64,000 nucleotides of DNA from Leifsonia aquatica H1aii (GCF_000633535.1 NZ_AYMR01000001.1:124001-188000), one strand, 5' to 3'; positions 8,126 to 16,411 are shown, counted from the first letter of the stretch. Notes: generated from the letters alone by a model not told the origin. A program made the numbers and translations.

Positions 8126-9661
8126 CTACTCGGCGGGGGTCGCCGCCGTCCGGGCGCCGCGGTCGACCCGCGTTCCCGTGCCCGGCGCTGCCGCGCTGAG
8201 CGCGCTCGCGCCGAGCGCTCCGCCCGCGAGCGAGCCGAGGATCCCGCCGAGGTCGAGGCCGGTCAGGTCCTTGACGACCTTCGGGACCTCGCTGGCGACC
8301 TGGCCGATGGTCTTGGTGACGGCCGAGGCGCCCTCGGTGCTGATCACCGTGAGGTTGTCGATGTTGCCGAGCGGCTCCGCAATGGCGCGCGTGATCTCGG
8401 GCAGCCGGTCGATGATCTCGGAGGCGAGCCCCGCCTCGCCGAACTTGCGCAGCGCCTCCGCCTTGGCGTCGGTCGCCCGCGCCTCGGCGAGGCCCTCGGC
8501 CTCGATCGCGGCCGCCCGGGCCTCACCGTCGGCGCGCACACCGGCGGCGAGCGCGATCTGACGGTCACGCTCCGCCTCACCGGCGAGCCGGACGGACTCG
8601 GCGGCGGCCTGGGCGTCCTGCACCGCAGCGATCTTGTTCGCCTCGGCGATGGTGCGGCGCTTGTAGGCGTCGGCCTCAGTCGCCGCGTTCGTGGCGTCGC
8701 GTTCGGCCTGCGCACGCTGGACGGTCGCGTAGGCGTCGGCCTCGGCCGGCTTGCGGACCTCGATGTCGAGGCGCTCCTGCTCGACCTTCGCCTTCTCGGC
8801 GAGCGCGTCGCGCTCCTGCGTGGCGACGAGCTTCTCCTGCTCGGCCTGCGCGAGCTGACCGGACGCCTCGGCCTCGGCGTTGGCCCGGTCGGTCTCCGCC
8901 TTGATGCCTGCCTGCTTGAGGCTGAGGGCCTTCTGACGCTCCGCGATCTGCTCGGCGGCGTCGATCCGCGCGAACTCGCTGGCGCGCGCCGTCTCGACCT
9001 CGCGGATCTCGGCGTTCTGCTTGGCGAGCGCTGCCTCCGCGCGACCGAGGTCGGCGAGGTAGTTGGTGCCCGGGGTGGAGATGTCGGAGATGTTGAGCAG
9101 GTCCACCTGCAGTCCCTGCTCGGCCAGGTCGACCTTGGTCGCCTCGACGACGCCCTCGGAGAGCGCGTTGCGGTTGGAGATGATGTCCTTCACCGGCATG
9201 TTGCCGATGATCGAGCGGAGCGAGCCCTCGAGCGACTGCTGGATGATCTCCGTCAGGGAGTTTTGCTGGGAGAGGAAGCGCTGGGCGGCGCGACGCACGC
9301 CCTCGGGGGTGCCGGAGACCTTGAAGTTCACGCTCGCTTGGATCGCCAGCTTGATGAAGTTGGCGTCCACGCCCTCGACCACGATGCCGATCTGACGCTG
9401 CTCCAGCGAGATCGCGAAGCCCTGCTGGAGGATCGGCCAGATGAAGACGCGGCCGCCGATGACGACGCGCTGCCCGCCCTCGTTCTCACCGGAGGCGGTG
9501 GCCGCGGCGGACGGGCGCCCGGCCCCGCGTCCCACGATGACGAGCGCCTCGTTCGGCGCCACCCGGCGGATGCGGCTGGCGATGAAGAGGAACACCGCGA
9601 GGACGGCGACGATGATGCCGACGACCGCGATGACGCCGGCGATGGAGGAGGGAGTGTCCAT
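8126..9661 (-). CDS. Flotillin-family (SPFH domain) membrane protein
   Basis: This is a 511-residue flotillin-like protein. An N-terminal membrane segment (residues about 8-30) is followed by the SPFH/band-7 domain (about 35-220). A long Ala/Glu/Lys-rich coiled coil (about 225-400) carries many EAEA-type repeats, and the C-terminus is Gly/Ala-rich. Bacterial flotillins organise functional membrane microdomains and act as scaffolds for membrane protein complexes. ATG 9661 has GAAGGA about eight bases upstream. It lies 3 nt after the NfeD-like gene, the usual bacterial arrangement (nfeD-floA). Confidence 0.92.
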   Translation of the reverse strand: MDTPSSIAGVIAVVGIIVAVLAVFLFIASRIRRVAPNEALVIVGRGAGRPSAAATASGENEGGQRVVIGGRVFIWPILQQGFAISLEQRQIGIVVEGVDANFIKLAIQASVNFKVSGTPEGVRRAAQRFLSQQNSLTEIIQQSLEGSLRSIIGNMPVKDIISNRNALSEGVVEATKVDLAEQGLQVDLLNISDISTPGTNYLADLGRAEAALAKQNAEIREVETARASEFARIDAAEQIAERQKALSLKQAGIKAETDRANAEAEASGQLAQAEQEKLVATQERDALAEKAKVEQERLDIEVRKPAEADAYATVQRAQAERDATNAATEADAYKRRTIAEANKIAAVQDAQAAAESVRLAGEAERDRQIALAAGVRADGEARAAAIEAEGLAEARATDAKAEALRKFGEAGLASEIIDRLPEITRAIAEPLGNIDNLTVISTEGASAVTKTIGQVASEVPKVVKDLTGLDLGGILGSLAGGALGASALSAAAPGTGTRVDRGARTAATPAE

Positions 9662-9664
9662 TTC

Positions 9665-10237
9665 TCAGTCCTTCTCAGGGTCGGTGTGTGCGGGAGGAGT
9701 GTGTTCAGGAGAGTTGTGTTCAGGAGAGCGGTGTTCGGGAGCGGTCTGCTCCGGGAGGGACGCACCGGAGGCGGCCGGCGCGAGCCGGGCCACTTTGACG
9801 CGGGAGCCATGGGTCTCGACCACGCGGATCGTGGCGCCCGCCGGGATCTCCTCGTCGGCGTACGCGAGCCGGGCCTCCAGCTCGTGCGAGCCGTCGAGGC
9901 TGACCTCACCGCCGTTGGGGCTGACGCGCGTGCGCGTGACGCCGGTGAGGCCGGACGGGTTCGAGGGGGCCCCGTCCTCGCTGTTCTGGAACCGCCGGGT
10001 CAGCAGCTGCACGCCCACCACGGTCACCAGGCCGGCCGCGGCCGCGATCACGTAGGCGAAGCCGACGGGCCAGTCGTTGGCCAGCACGAGCAGGCCGGAG
10101 GCGCCGAAGATCGTGAGCCCCGCGCCGAGGCCGGTCCCGGAGAGGGCGCCGTCGAGCAGGTCCAGCAGCTCGCCGAAGAGCATCGAGATCAGGAGGAGCG
10201 CCAGCCCCACGCCGCCGATGATCAGAAAGACGATCAC
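9665..10237 (-). CDS. NfeD-like membrane protein
   Basis: The 190-residue protein has three or four hydrophobic segments (about residues 2-80) and then a small beta-rich domain with GLTGVTRTRVSPNGGEVSLDG and IRVVETHGSRVKV. This is the OB-fold C-terminal domain of NfeD proteins, which are partners of flotillins. The far C-terminus has three short repeats around SPEH, encoded by 15-bp tandem repeats. GTG 10237 follows GGGGGAG by about six bases. It is the first gene of a two-gene operon with the flotillin. Confidence 0.85.
   Translation of the reverse strand: MIVFLIIGGVGLALLLISMLFGELLDLLDGALSGTGLGAGLTIFGASGLLVLANDWPVGFAYVIAAAAGLVTVVGVQLLTRRFQNSEDGAPSNPSGLTGVTRTRVSPNGGEVSLDGSHELEARLAYADEEIPAGATIRVVETHGSRVKVARLAPAASGASLPEQTAPEHRSPEHNSPEHTPPAHTDPEKD
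9700..9744 (-). repeat. 15-bp tandem repeat, 3 copies, in nfeD-like gene
   Basis: Units start at 9700, 9715 and 9730; the first two differ only at the last base and the third is diverged. They encode repeated SPEH-type pentapeptides near the C-terminus. Copy number could vary between strains without shifting the frame. Confidence 0.8.
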
Positions 10238-10266
10238 GCTTACTCCCCCGCCCCGCAAGGTTGAAG

Positions 10267-10288
10267 GGCTTTCATCGTTTTGAAAGCC
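10267..10288. promoter_or_regulatory. Inverted repeat GGCTTTCA-N6-TGAAAGCC
   Basis: An 8-bp perfect inverted repeat lies in the divergent region between the nfeD-like gene and metX. Its right arm overlaps the proposed -35 (TTGAAA) of metX, which is typical of a repressor operator. It does not match the McbR operator known from Corynebacterium, as far as I can judge. Confidence 0.4.
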
Positions 10289-10309
10289 GAGTCCCAGGAA
10301 GCCTATAGC
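10280..10309 (+). promoter_or_regulatory. Putative metX promoter
   Basis: TTGAAA (10280-10285) lies 18 bp from TATAGC (10304-10309), about 55 bases upstream of metX. The element GAGAAT at 10354-10359, six bases before ATG, is an alternative leaderless start signal or a ribosome binding site (GGAGAG). Confidence 0.4.
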
Positions 10310-10365
10310 ACCGGTGTCGTCGTAACAGTGCGGCGATCGTCGCCCGGCTTGGAGAGAATGGGGCC

Positions 10366-11571
10366 ATGGAGTGGCAGACATCCGCCGATACGGCCCCGTC
10401 GAGTTTCATCACGGAGGCCCAGGCGCGCTCGCTGCTCGGCCGGCCGCCGGCGAGTGGCGCGTGGAAGGAGACCGACGCGCCCGCCGGGCGACGGTTCGCC
10501 GGCATCGGGGCGTTCTCGTTCGAGAGCGGCGAATCGCTGCCCTACGTCCGCATCGCCTACGAGACCTGGGGCGAGCTGTCCCCGGCCGGCGACAACGCCG
10601 TGCTCGTCCTGCACGCGCTCACCGGCGACGCCCACGCCGTCGGCCCGTCCGGTCCCGGTCAGCCCACCCCGGGCTGGTGGTCCGGGATCATCGGCCCGGG
10701 CAAGGCGATCGACACCGACCGCTGGTTCGTGGTGGTGCCGAACATGCTCGGCGGCTGCCAGGGGACCACCGGGCCGGCCTCCATCGCGCCGGACGGCATC
10801 GAGTGGGGCGCGCGCTTCCCGTTCACCACGATCCGCGACCAGGTGAACGCGCAGGCGGCGTTCGCCGACGAGCTCGGCATCGGGCGCTGGGCGGCCGTCG
10901 TCGGCGGCTCGATGGGCGGGATGCAGGCCCTGGAGTGGGCGGTCTCGTTCCCCGACCGGGTCGAACGGCTCGCGGTGCTCGCCGCCCCGCCGTTCTCGAC
11001 CGCCGACCAGGTCGCGCTCAACTCCGTCCAGATCGAGGCGGTGCGCACCGATCCGCTCTTCCAGGGCGGTGCCTACTACGACGCCGGGGACGGCGACGGC
11101 CCGCATCGGGGCCTCGCGCTCGCCCGGCGGATGGCGCTGCTGAACTATCGCAGCCCCTCCGAGCTCAACGCCCGCTTCGAGCGCACCTGGCAGAGCGGGA
11201 TCAGCCCCCTCGGCGGCGGAGGACGCTTCGCGGTCGAGTCCTACCTCGACTTCCACGGGAACAAGTTCACCCGCCGCTTCGACGCCAACAGCTACATCAC
11301 GCTGGTGCAGGCGATGAACTCGCACGACATCGGCCGCGACCGTGGGGGCGCCGCCGCCGCACTCTCCCGGGTCACGGCGCGCACGCTCGTGCTCGGGATC
11401 GACAGCGACCGCCTCTTCCCTGTGGAGGGGCAGGAGGTCATCGCCGCGCACCTGCCCGACACGATCGACGGTAGAGTTCCTGTGGTGATCCGCTCGGACT
11501 TCGGTCATGACGGGTTCCTGATCGAAGACGATGCCGTCAGCGAGCACCTGAGGCGTCTGTTCGCGGCCTGA
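10366..11571 (+). CDS. metX: Homoserine O-acetyltransferase
   Basis: The 401-residue alpha/beta-hydrolase-fold enzyme transfers acetyl from acetyl-CoA to homoserine, making the substrate of MetY. The oxyanion and active-site region HALTGDAHA, the nucleophile elbow GGSMGG with Ser182, Asp348 in GIDSDRLFP and His381 in GHDGFL form the expected triad. The segment MLGGCQGTTGP is diagnostic for MetX. The length matches actinobacterial homologues. The next gene (sensor kinase) starts 15 bases later and could share the transcript. Confidence 0.95.
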   Translation: MEWQTSADTAPSSFITEAQARSLLGRPPASGAWKETDAPAGRRFAGIGAFSFESGESLPYVRIAYETWGELSPAGDNAVLVLHALTGDAHAVGPSGPGQPTPGWWSGIIGPGKAIDTDRWFVVVPNMLGGCQGTTGPASIAPDGIEWGARFPFTTIRDQVNAQAAFADELGIGRWAAVVGGSMGGMQALEWAVSFPDRVERLAVLAAPPFSTADQVALNSVQIEAVRTDPLFQGGAYYDAGDGDGPHRGLALARRMALLNYRSPSELNARFERTWQSGISPLGGGGRFAVESYLDFHGNKFTRRFDANSYITLVQAMNSHDIGRDRGGAAAALSRVTARTLVLGIDSDRLFPVEGQEVIAAHLPDTIDGRVPVVIRSDFGHDGFLIEDDAVSEHLRRLFAA

Positions 11572-11586
11572 GCGGAACGGAGGAGG

Positions 11587-12753
11587 ATGTCGCGCATCCA
11601 GAAGGAGCGTGATCGGCTCCTCGCAGCGACCGCCCGCACCGTCGGGCTCACCGCGAGCGCGACCGCCCTCGTCTGCCTAAGCATCCCGGGAACGCTCCCG
11701 CTGCCGCTCTACCTGGCCTCGCTCGTGCTGCTGGCGTGCCTCGCGTACGCCCAGTTCCAGCTTGCCGGACTCTTGCGCTCCGCCCTGTGGATGGGCGTCA
11801 TCGTCGTGGCCGGGGTGTGCATGATCCTGTTGAACCTCCTGCCGATGGAGCCGCTCGGGCCGTCTGCGCTCAGCGCCGTCGGCGTCATCGGCGCGGTCGG
11901 CATCGCCAGCCTGTCCGTGCTCTCGGTGACCTCGCGGCCGCGGCTCCTGCTGCTGATCGTCGCCGCCGTGGTCACCCTGGGCGCCGCGGTGACGACCCTG
12001 GCCGTGACGCACTCCCGGCTCGCCGAGCCCCTTCTGCTCATCGTCGCGGGTTGGGTCGCCCTCACCGCGACGGGCGTCTGGCTCTCCCGCACCGTCCCGC
12101 GCACCCTCAAACGCATCTCCACGATGAGCCGTGCCTACCGGGTCGAACGGCAGGCGAGTGAGACCGAGGCCCGCCGGCGCCAGGGAGCGCGGCTGCTGCA
12201 CGACACGGTCCTGGCGACGCTCACCCTCCTCGCCCACTCCGGCGTCGGGGTGGGCGTCGGCGCGCTCCGCGAGCAGGCGGCGGAGGATGCCGCCCTGCTG
12301 CGCCAGCTGCGTCTCGGCTTCACACCGGACCCGACCCGCTCGGGCGACTACCGGCTCAAGCCCGTCGAGGAGTCCACGCTCGGCAACACGCTCGAATCGG
12401 TCAAACAGCGCTTCCGGCGCATGGGCCTCGAAGTGAACTGGCACGGCTCGGGCCAGGTGCTGCTGCCGAGCGATGTGCTGGACTCGTTCCTGCTGGCGCT
12501 CGGCGAGTGTCTGGAGAACGTGCGCCGGCACTCCGGGGTGAACGAGGCGCACGTCACGATCACCGACGACGAGACCACGGTCCGCGCCATGGTCACCGAC
12601 GCCGGCAAGGGGTTCGACGTCGCGACCATCGAAGAGGGCAGGCTCGGCTACACCGAGTCGATCGTCGCCCGGCTGCGCGATGTCGGCGGGAACGCCCGGC
12701 TGTTCTCCTCCCCCGGCAGCGGGACCACCGTGGTGCTCGAGGTGCCGAAATGA
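11587..12753 (+). CDS. Membrane sensor histidine kinase, NarL-type
   Basis: The 388-residue protein starts with about five or six hydrophobic segments (residues 20-165). The helix SRAYRVERQASETEARRR leads to a HisKA_3-like dimerisation box, GARLLHDTVLATL, with His205 as the likely phosphorylation site. The ATPase domain follows, with N-box ECLENVRRHSG, G-box DAGKGF and the closing GSGTTVVLEV. It pairs with the LuxR-type regulator at 13991. ATG 11587 is preceded by GGAGGAGG. The stop overlaps the next start (ATGA), so translation of the second sensor protein is coupled. The signal is unknown. Confidence 0.85.
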   Translation: MSRIQKERDRLLAATARTVGLTASATALVCLSIPGTLPLPLYLASLVLLACLAYAQFQLAGLLRSALWMGVIVVAGVCMILLNLLPMEPLGPSALSAVGVIGAVGIASLSVLSVTSRPRLLLLIVAAVVTLGAAVTTLAVTHSRLAEPLLLIVAGWVALTATGVWLSRTVPRTLKRISTMSRAYRVERQASETEARRRQGARLLHDTVLATLTLLAHSGVGVGVGALREQAAEDAALLRQLRLGFTPDPTRSGDYRLKPVEESTLGNTLESVKQRFRRMGLEVNWHGSGQVLLPSDVLDSFLLALGECLENVRRHSGVNEAHVTITDDETTVRAMVTDAGKGFDVATIEEGRLGYTESIVARLRDVGGNARLFSSPGSGTTVVLEVPK

Positions 12754-13955
12754 AGCGGGCGGACGAAGCGACCATCCCGCACTCCCCGATCGGCCGCCCG
12801 GCCGGCGAGGAGCGCGACGCCCTCGGCCGCGCCCGACTCGATCTGGGCTTCAACATCGCCTCGCTCGCCCTCATCGCGTTCCTGCTGGTGCTGTTCCTGC
12901 TCAACCTCGGCGCCTACCCGGTGCTCCCCCTCGGGATCGCCGCCTGGACACTGCTGGCCGCCACCCTCGCGGCCGCCCTCGTTCTCCGCTTCCGGCTGCC
13001 CGAGGAGCTGCCGCTCTGGCTGTTCGCCGGCGCGCTGGTGCTCTGGGCCGGCGCCGTGGCTCTCGACATCGTCGGCACGACGTCCGACCAGTGGGTGCCG
13101 CTGACCGCCGCCGCGGCCGTCGGGCCCGCGCTGCTGCTCTGCGTCCCGGTGCGCCCGCCTCGGGACATCATCGCCGCCTCCGCCGCCCTCGGCCTGGTGC
13201 TCGCCGTCGTGCTCGTGCTGCGCTCCGAAGGCGACGTGCGGATGCTCGGCCCCGGCGCGGTGACGATCGCGATCGCCGTCGGGCCTCCCCTGATCAGCAT
13301 GCAGATCATCCGTTCGCTGCGCACGCTCGTGCAGCTGGAGCTCGACCTCGTCCAGGTGCAGAGCACGGTCTCCTCCCCCGGCTACGCCGTCGGCATGATG
13401 GCGTCGGAGGAGCTGGCACGGCTCGACCTCGCGGCCGAACGTCTCCTCGACGGCGTCGCCACCGGCCGTACCGCCCTCCCGCTCGACGAGGCCACCGCGG
13501 GCGCCGCGGGAAGCATTGCGACGGAGCTGCGCCTGCATCTCATCCAGGGCCGCAAGGAGACGTGGCTCTACCACGCCGTGACCGAGTCCGCGCTGCTCGG
13601 CCCTGCCGTGACGCTCAGCGACCCGGAGGGGTTGGCCGCGGGGCTGAAGCGCGACCAGCGCGACGGTCTGCTCACCGCCGTGTGGCTGCTGATCAGCGAC
13701 CCCGTCCGCGCCGGGGTCGGTCAACCGCGCGGGCTGACGCTCGACATCTCCCGGCCTGCCTCCCTTCCCGGCTCTCCCGGGGCCGGAACCACCATGGCGA
13801 TCGCGATCTCGACTACCGGTGTGCCGCGAAACGGGGTAGACCCCGCGGCATGGCAAGCTATCCGTAAAGTGGGACGATTCGTCGAGTCGTTCTCGGGCTC
13901 GACGCTCCGGATCGACATCACCACTGTCAGCGACACCTCGGCCGACCCGACCTGA
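12750..13955 (+). CDS. Membrane protein, degenerate sensor-kinase partner
   Basis: The 401-residue protein has about six hydrophobic segments (residues 30-190), then a helix (MQIIRSLRTLVQLELDLVQ) and a soluble domain of about 180 residues. The layout mirrors the kinase encoded just upstream. However, no phospho-acceptor His box is found, and the N-box and glycine boxes are missing. The C-terminal part (QRDGLLTAVWLLISD... to SGSTLRIDI) looks like a worn-down ATPase fold. I infer a catalytically dead partner that may heterodimerise with, or regulate, the active kinase. No family is recognised with confidence. Confidence 0.7.
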   Translation: MKRADEATIPHSPIGRPAGEERDALGRARLDLGFNIASLALIAFLLVLFLLNLGAYPVLPLGIAAWTLLAATLAAALVLRFRLPEELPLWLFAGALVLWAGAVALDIVGTTSDQWVPLTAAAAVGPALLLCVPVRPPRDIIAASAALGLVLAVVLVLRSEGDVRMLGPGAVTIAIAVGPPLISMQIIRSLRTLVQLELDLVQVQSTVSSPGYAVGMMASEELARLDLAAERLLDGVATGRTALPLDEATAGAAGSIATELRLHLIQGRKETWLYHAVTESALLGPAVTLSDPEGLAAGLKRDQRDGLLTAVWLLISDPVRAGVGQPRGLTLDISRPASLPGSPGAGTTMAIAISTTGVPRNGVDPAAWQAIRKVGRFVESFSGSTLRIDITTVSDTSADPT

Positions 13956-13990
13956 CGGCCGACCGCACCAGAACCGAAGAGAGGCTGCTC

Positions 13991-14644
13991 GTGAGCGAGG
14001 CTCCCCCCATCCGCATCGCCATCGTCGACGATCACAAGATGCTGCTCGGTGCACTGACCGAATGGATCCGCAACGCAGCGGACGACATCAACATGGTCGC
14101 CGCGGTCGCCAGCTGGCCCGAACTGCTCACGCATCCCGAATTCCCGGTCGACGTCGTGCTCCTCGACCTCGACCTCAAGGACAACATCCCCGTCTCCCTG
14201 AAGCTCTCGACGCTGAAGACGACCGGCGTCCGCACCGTGCTGATGAGCACGTATTCGGAGCCCGCCGTGGTGCGCGAGGCCCTCGCCGCCGGCGCGCTCG
14301 GCTACCTCGTCAAGAGCGAGGACGCCGAGATGATCGTCGAGGCGATCCGCGCCGCGAGCAAGGGCGAGTCGTTCATCTCGGCCGAGCTCGACCTGGCGCT
14401 CAACGCCGGCGAGGTCGGCGGAGCCCCGAAGCTCAGCGCCCAGGAGCGCCGCGTGATGGCGCTCTACGGCGCCGGCGAGCCGGTCAAGGCGGTCGCCTTC
14501 CAGCTCGGCATCTCGGACGAGACCGCCAAGAGCTACCTCAAGCGCATCCGCGAGAAGTACCGGGTGGCCGGCTACGACGTCGGCACGAAGGTCGCCCTGC
14601 GCAAGCGCGCCATCCAGGACGGCATCCTGCTGCAGAACGACTGA
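13991..14644 (+). CDS. LuxR/NarL-type response regulator
   Basis: The 217-residue protein has a receiver domain (about residues 7-125) with acidic pocket VDDH, phospho-acceptor Asp59 in VVLLDLDL and the conserved Lys in YLVKSED. A LuxR-type helix-turn-helix follows (LSAQERRVMALYGAGEPVK, then ISDETAKSYLKRIREKY). The recognition-helix sequence DETAKSYLKRIR differs from the common VKNHLSNI-type form. GTG 13991 has GAGAGG seven bases upstream. It should be phosphorylated by the kinase at 11587 and control transcription; targets are unknown. Confidence 0.9.
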   Translation: MSEAPPIRIAIVDDHKMLLGALTEWIRNAADDINMVAAVASWPELLTHPEFPVDVVLLDLDLKDNIPVSLKLSTLKTTGVRTVLMSTYSEPAVVREALAAGALGYLVKSEDAEMIVEAIRAASKGESFISAELDLALNAGEVGGAPKLSAQERRVMALYGAGEPVKAVAFQLGISDETAKSYLKRIREKYRVAGYDVGTKVALRKRAIQDGILLQND

Positions 14645-14646
14645 CC

Positions 14647-14683
14647 GTCGTTGCGGGCCCTCAGTCGATCGGGACCTGAGGGC
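14647..14683. terminator. Hairpin between response regulator and MFS genes
   Basis: GCCCTCAG (14657-14664) pairs with CTGAGGGC (14676-14683). The hairpin overlaps the MFS stop codon and follows the regulator stop by 13 bases. The preceding GTCGTTGCGGG at 14647 equals the core of the 25-bp palindromes at 4998 and 16017 without its right half. Confidence 0.5.
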
Positions 14684-15938
14684 GCTGCGCGTGCACCACA
14701 CCGGTGTCCACACCGCGGTGGATGCGCGAGCGGTCGATGCCGAACGACACGAGGGCCAGCACGATGCCCGCGACGCACAGCACCGCGCCAACGGCGACCG
14801 GTGACACGTAGCCGAAGCCGGCCGCGATCGTGAGGCCGCCGAGGAACGCGCCCATGGCGTTGGCGATGTTGAGGGCCGAGTGGTTCAGCGCGGCCGCGAT
14901 GGACTGGCTGTCGTGCGCGACGTCCATCAACCGGGTCTGGATGGTGGGCGAGAGGGCGGAGGCCGCTCCCGCGATCACGAACACCGAGATCAGCAGCCCG
15001 ACCAGCGACGCCGCCGTGAAGAACAGCACGGCCAGTCCCACCAGGAGCACGGCGAAGAACAGCATCATGCTGCGCTCCACGCTGCGGTCGGCCATCCGGC
15101 CGCCGAGGATGTTGCCGACGGTCATGCCGATGCCGATCAGGATGAGCACGAACGGCACCGCCGCCTCCGGCAGTCCGGTGACCGTGGTCACCATCGGCGA
15201 GATGTAGGTGTACACGGCGAAGAACCCGCCGAAGCCGATGGCGCCGATGAGCAGCGCCAGCCAGACCTGCAGCCGGCCGAAGGCGCGCAGCTCGTTGCGG
15301 AGCGTCGCCTTCGGGTCGCCGGCCTGCCACGGCACCAGGAAGGCGACCGCGGCGAAGGTGAGGGCGAAGATCGCCGCCACGACCAGGTACGCGATGCGCC
15401 AGTTCGTGGTCTGTCCGACCCAGGTGATGAACGGCACCCCGATGACGTTCGCGATGGTGAGCCCCGAGAGCACGAACGCCACGCCCTGCCCGCGCTTGCC
15501 CGGGCCCATCAGGGAGGCGGCGACCAGCGACGCGATGCCGAAGTACGCGCCGTGCGGCAGCGCCGAGACGAATCGCGCGACCAGCACCAGCCCGAACGTG
15601 GGCGCGAGCGCGGAGGCGATGGTGCCGATCGTGAACGCGACGAGGAGCCAGAGCAGCAGCTTCTTGCGCGGCAGCCGTGCGGCGACCGCCGCGATGGTCG
15701 GCGCCCCGACGACGACCCCGAGGGCGTAGGCCGAGATGAGCCACCCCGCCTGCGCGATCGCGTCGGTCGACGACGCCGCGTAGACCTGCGGCAGGAGGTC
15801 GTGCGCGATGTTGGGCAGGAGCCCCATCGCGACGAACTCGGTGGAGCCGATGCCGAACCCGCCGAGGGCGAGGGCGAGCAGCGCAAGACGAGTACGGGCC
15901 GACGACAGCTGCGTCGGCCCGTCGATTCCGGGTTTCAC
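14661..15938 (-). CDS. MFS transporter, 12-TM DHA1-like (AraJ-type efflux)
   Basis: The 425-residue protein has 12 predicted helices. It opens with LALALGGFGIGSTEFVAMG, a signature of the AraJ/YdhP-type DHA1 transporters of sugars or drugs. The motif A region between helices 2 and 3 is degenerate (AAVAARLPRKKLL). GTG 15938 is supported by TAGGCT six bases upstream. A 16-bp palindrome overlaps the promoter, so the gene is likely repressed by a TetR- or LacI-like protein encoded elsewhere. The substrate is unknown. Confidence 0.87.
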   Translation of the reverse strand: MKPGIDGPTQLSSARTRLALLALALGGFGIGSTEFVAMGLLPNIAHDLLPQVYAASSTDAIAQAGWLISAYALGVVVGAPTIAAVAARLPRKKLLLWLLVAFTIGTIASALAPTFGLVLVARFVSALPHGAYFGIASLVAASLMGPGKRGQGVAFVLSGLTIANVIGVPFITWVGQTTNWRIAYLVVAAIFALTFAAVAFLVPWQAGDPKATLRNELRAFGRLQVWLALLIGAIGFGGFFAVYTYISPMVTTVTGLPEAAVPFVLILIGIGMTVGNILGGRMADRSVERSMMLFFAVLLVGLAVLFFTAASLVGLLISVFVIAGAASALSPTIQTRLMDVAHDSQSIAAALNHSALNIANAMGAFLGGLTIAAGFGYVSPVAVGAVLCVAGIVLALVSFGIDRSRIHRGVDTGVVHAQRPQVPID

Positions 15939-15944
15939 TCGGCA

Positions 15945-15950
15945 AGCCTA
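15945..15950 (-). promoter_or_regulatory. Leaderless -10 (TAGGCT, 6 nt before GTG 15938)
   Basis: TAGGCT-TGCCGA-GTG on the minus strand; same hexamer and spacing as at the EXPERA gene. Confidence 0.55.
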
Positions 15951-15951
15951 T

Positions 15952-15967
15952 ATCGAATCGTTTCGAT
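15952..15967. promoter_or_regulatory. Palindromic operator ATCGAA-N4-TTCGAT
   Basis: A perfect 6-bp inverted repeat with a 4-base spacer lies one base upstream of the -10 of the MFS gene, that is, between -35 and -10. A bound repressor would block RNA polymerase. No regulator gene is adjacent. Confidence 0.5.
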
Positions 15968-16016
15968 GCGAGCCCTCCGAGCGCCTCCCCACGTAACGAT
16001 CACATGAAATCCCCCG

Positions 16017-16073
16017 CGAGGTTCACGTCGTTGCGCTCATTCGGCCGAAATGAGCGCAACGACGTGAACCTCG
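16017..16073. repeat. 25-bp perfect palindrome with GTCGTTGCG core
   Basis: Left arm 16017-16041 and right arm 16049-16073 pair perfectly over 25 bp with a 7-nt loop. It lies downstream of the thiamine-binding-type gene (minus strand) and upstream of the divergent-facing MFS gene. It may terminate the transcript coming from 16103. It shares the core GTCGTTGCG and the 25-bp arm length with the palindrome at 4998-5057, although the flanking arm bases differ. Confidence 0.7.
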
Positions 16074-16102
16074 GCGGAGGGAGGGAGGGAGGGAGGGCGC
16101 GG

Positions 16103-16411
16103 TTAGGGGCGGGTGTCGAGGGCGGCCTCGAGGCGCTGCAGCTTGCCGTCGATCTCGCCGGTGTGCCCGGGGCGGATGTCCGCCTTGAGCACGAGGGAGA
16201 CGCGGGTGCCGTAGGCGCCGACGGCCTCGGTGGCGCGCTTGACGACGTCCATCACCTCGTCCCACTCCCCCTCGATCTCGGTGAACATCGACGAGGTGCG
16301 GTTCGGCAGGCCGGACTCGCGGACGATGCGGACGGCGGCGGCGACGGCGTCGTGGACGGAGTCGGTGCCGTCGGGGCCGCCGCTCGGGGCGACGGAGAAG
16401 GCGACGATCAT
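16103..16411 (-). CDS. MTH1187-family thiamine-binding-type protein
   Basis: The 102-residue protein is a single ferredoxin-like domain of the MTH1187/YkoF type. It opens with MIVAFSVAP and has SVHDAVAAAVRIVRESGL and TEIEGEWDEVMDVVKRA, the common family pattern. Members bind thiamine or related ligands as tetramers; a catalytic role is not established. ATG 16411 overlaps the stop of the upstream glycosyltransferase gene (ATGA), with GAGAGG upstream, so the two are translationally coupled. No functional link between them is obvious. Confidence 0.82.
   Translation of the reverse strand: MIVAFSVAPSGGPDGTDSVHDAVAAAVRIVRESGLPNRTSSMFTEIEGEWDEVMDVVKRATEAVGAYGTRVSLVLKADIRPGHTGEIDGKLQRLEAALDTRP

Noticed and set aside
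10354-10359. GAGAAT before metX as a certain leaderless -10
   Set aside because: It overlaps GGAGAG, which is a plausible ribosome binding site at normal spacing, so the two readings cannot be separated by sequence alone.
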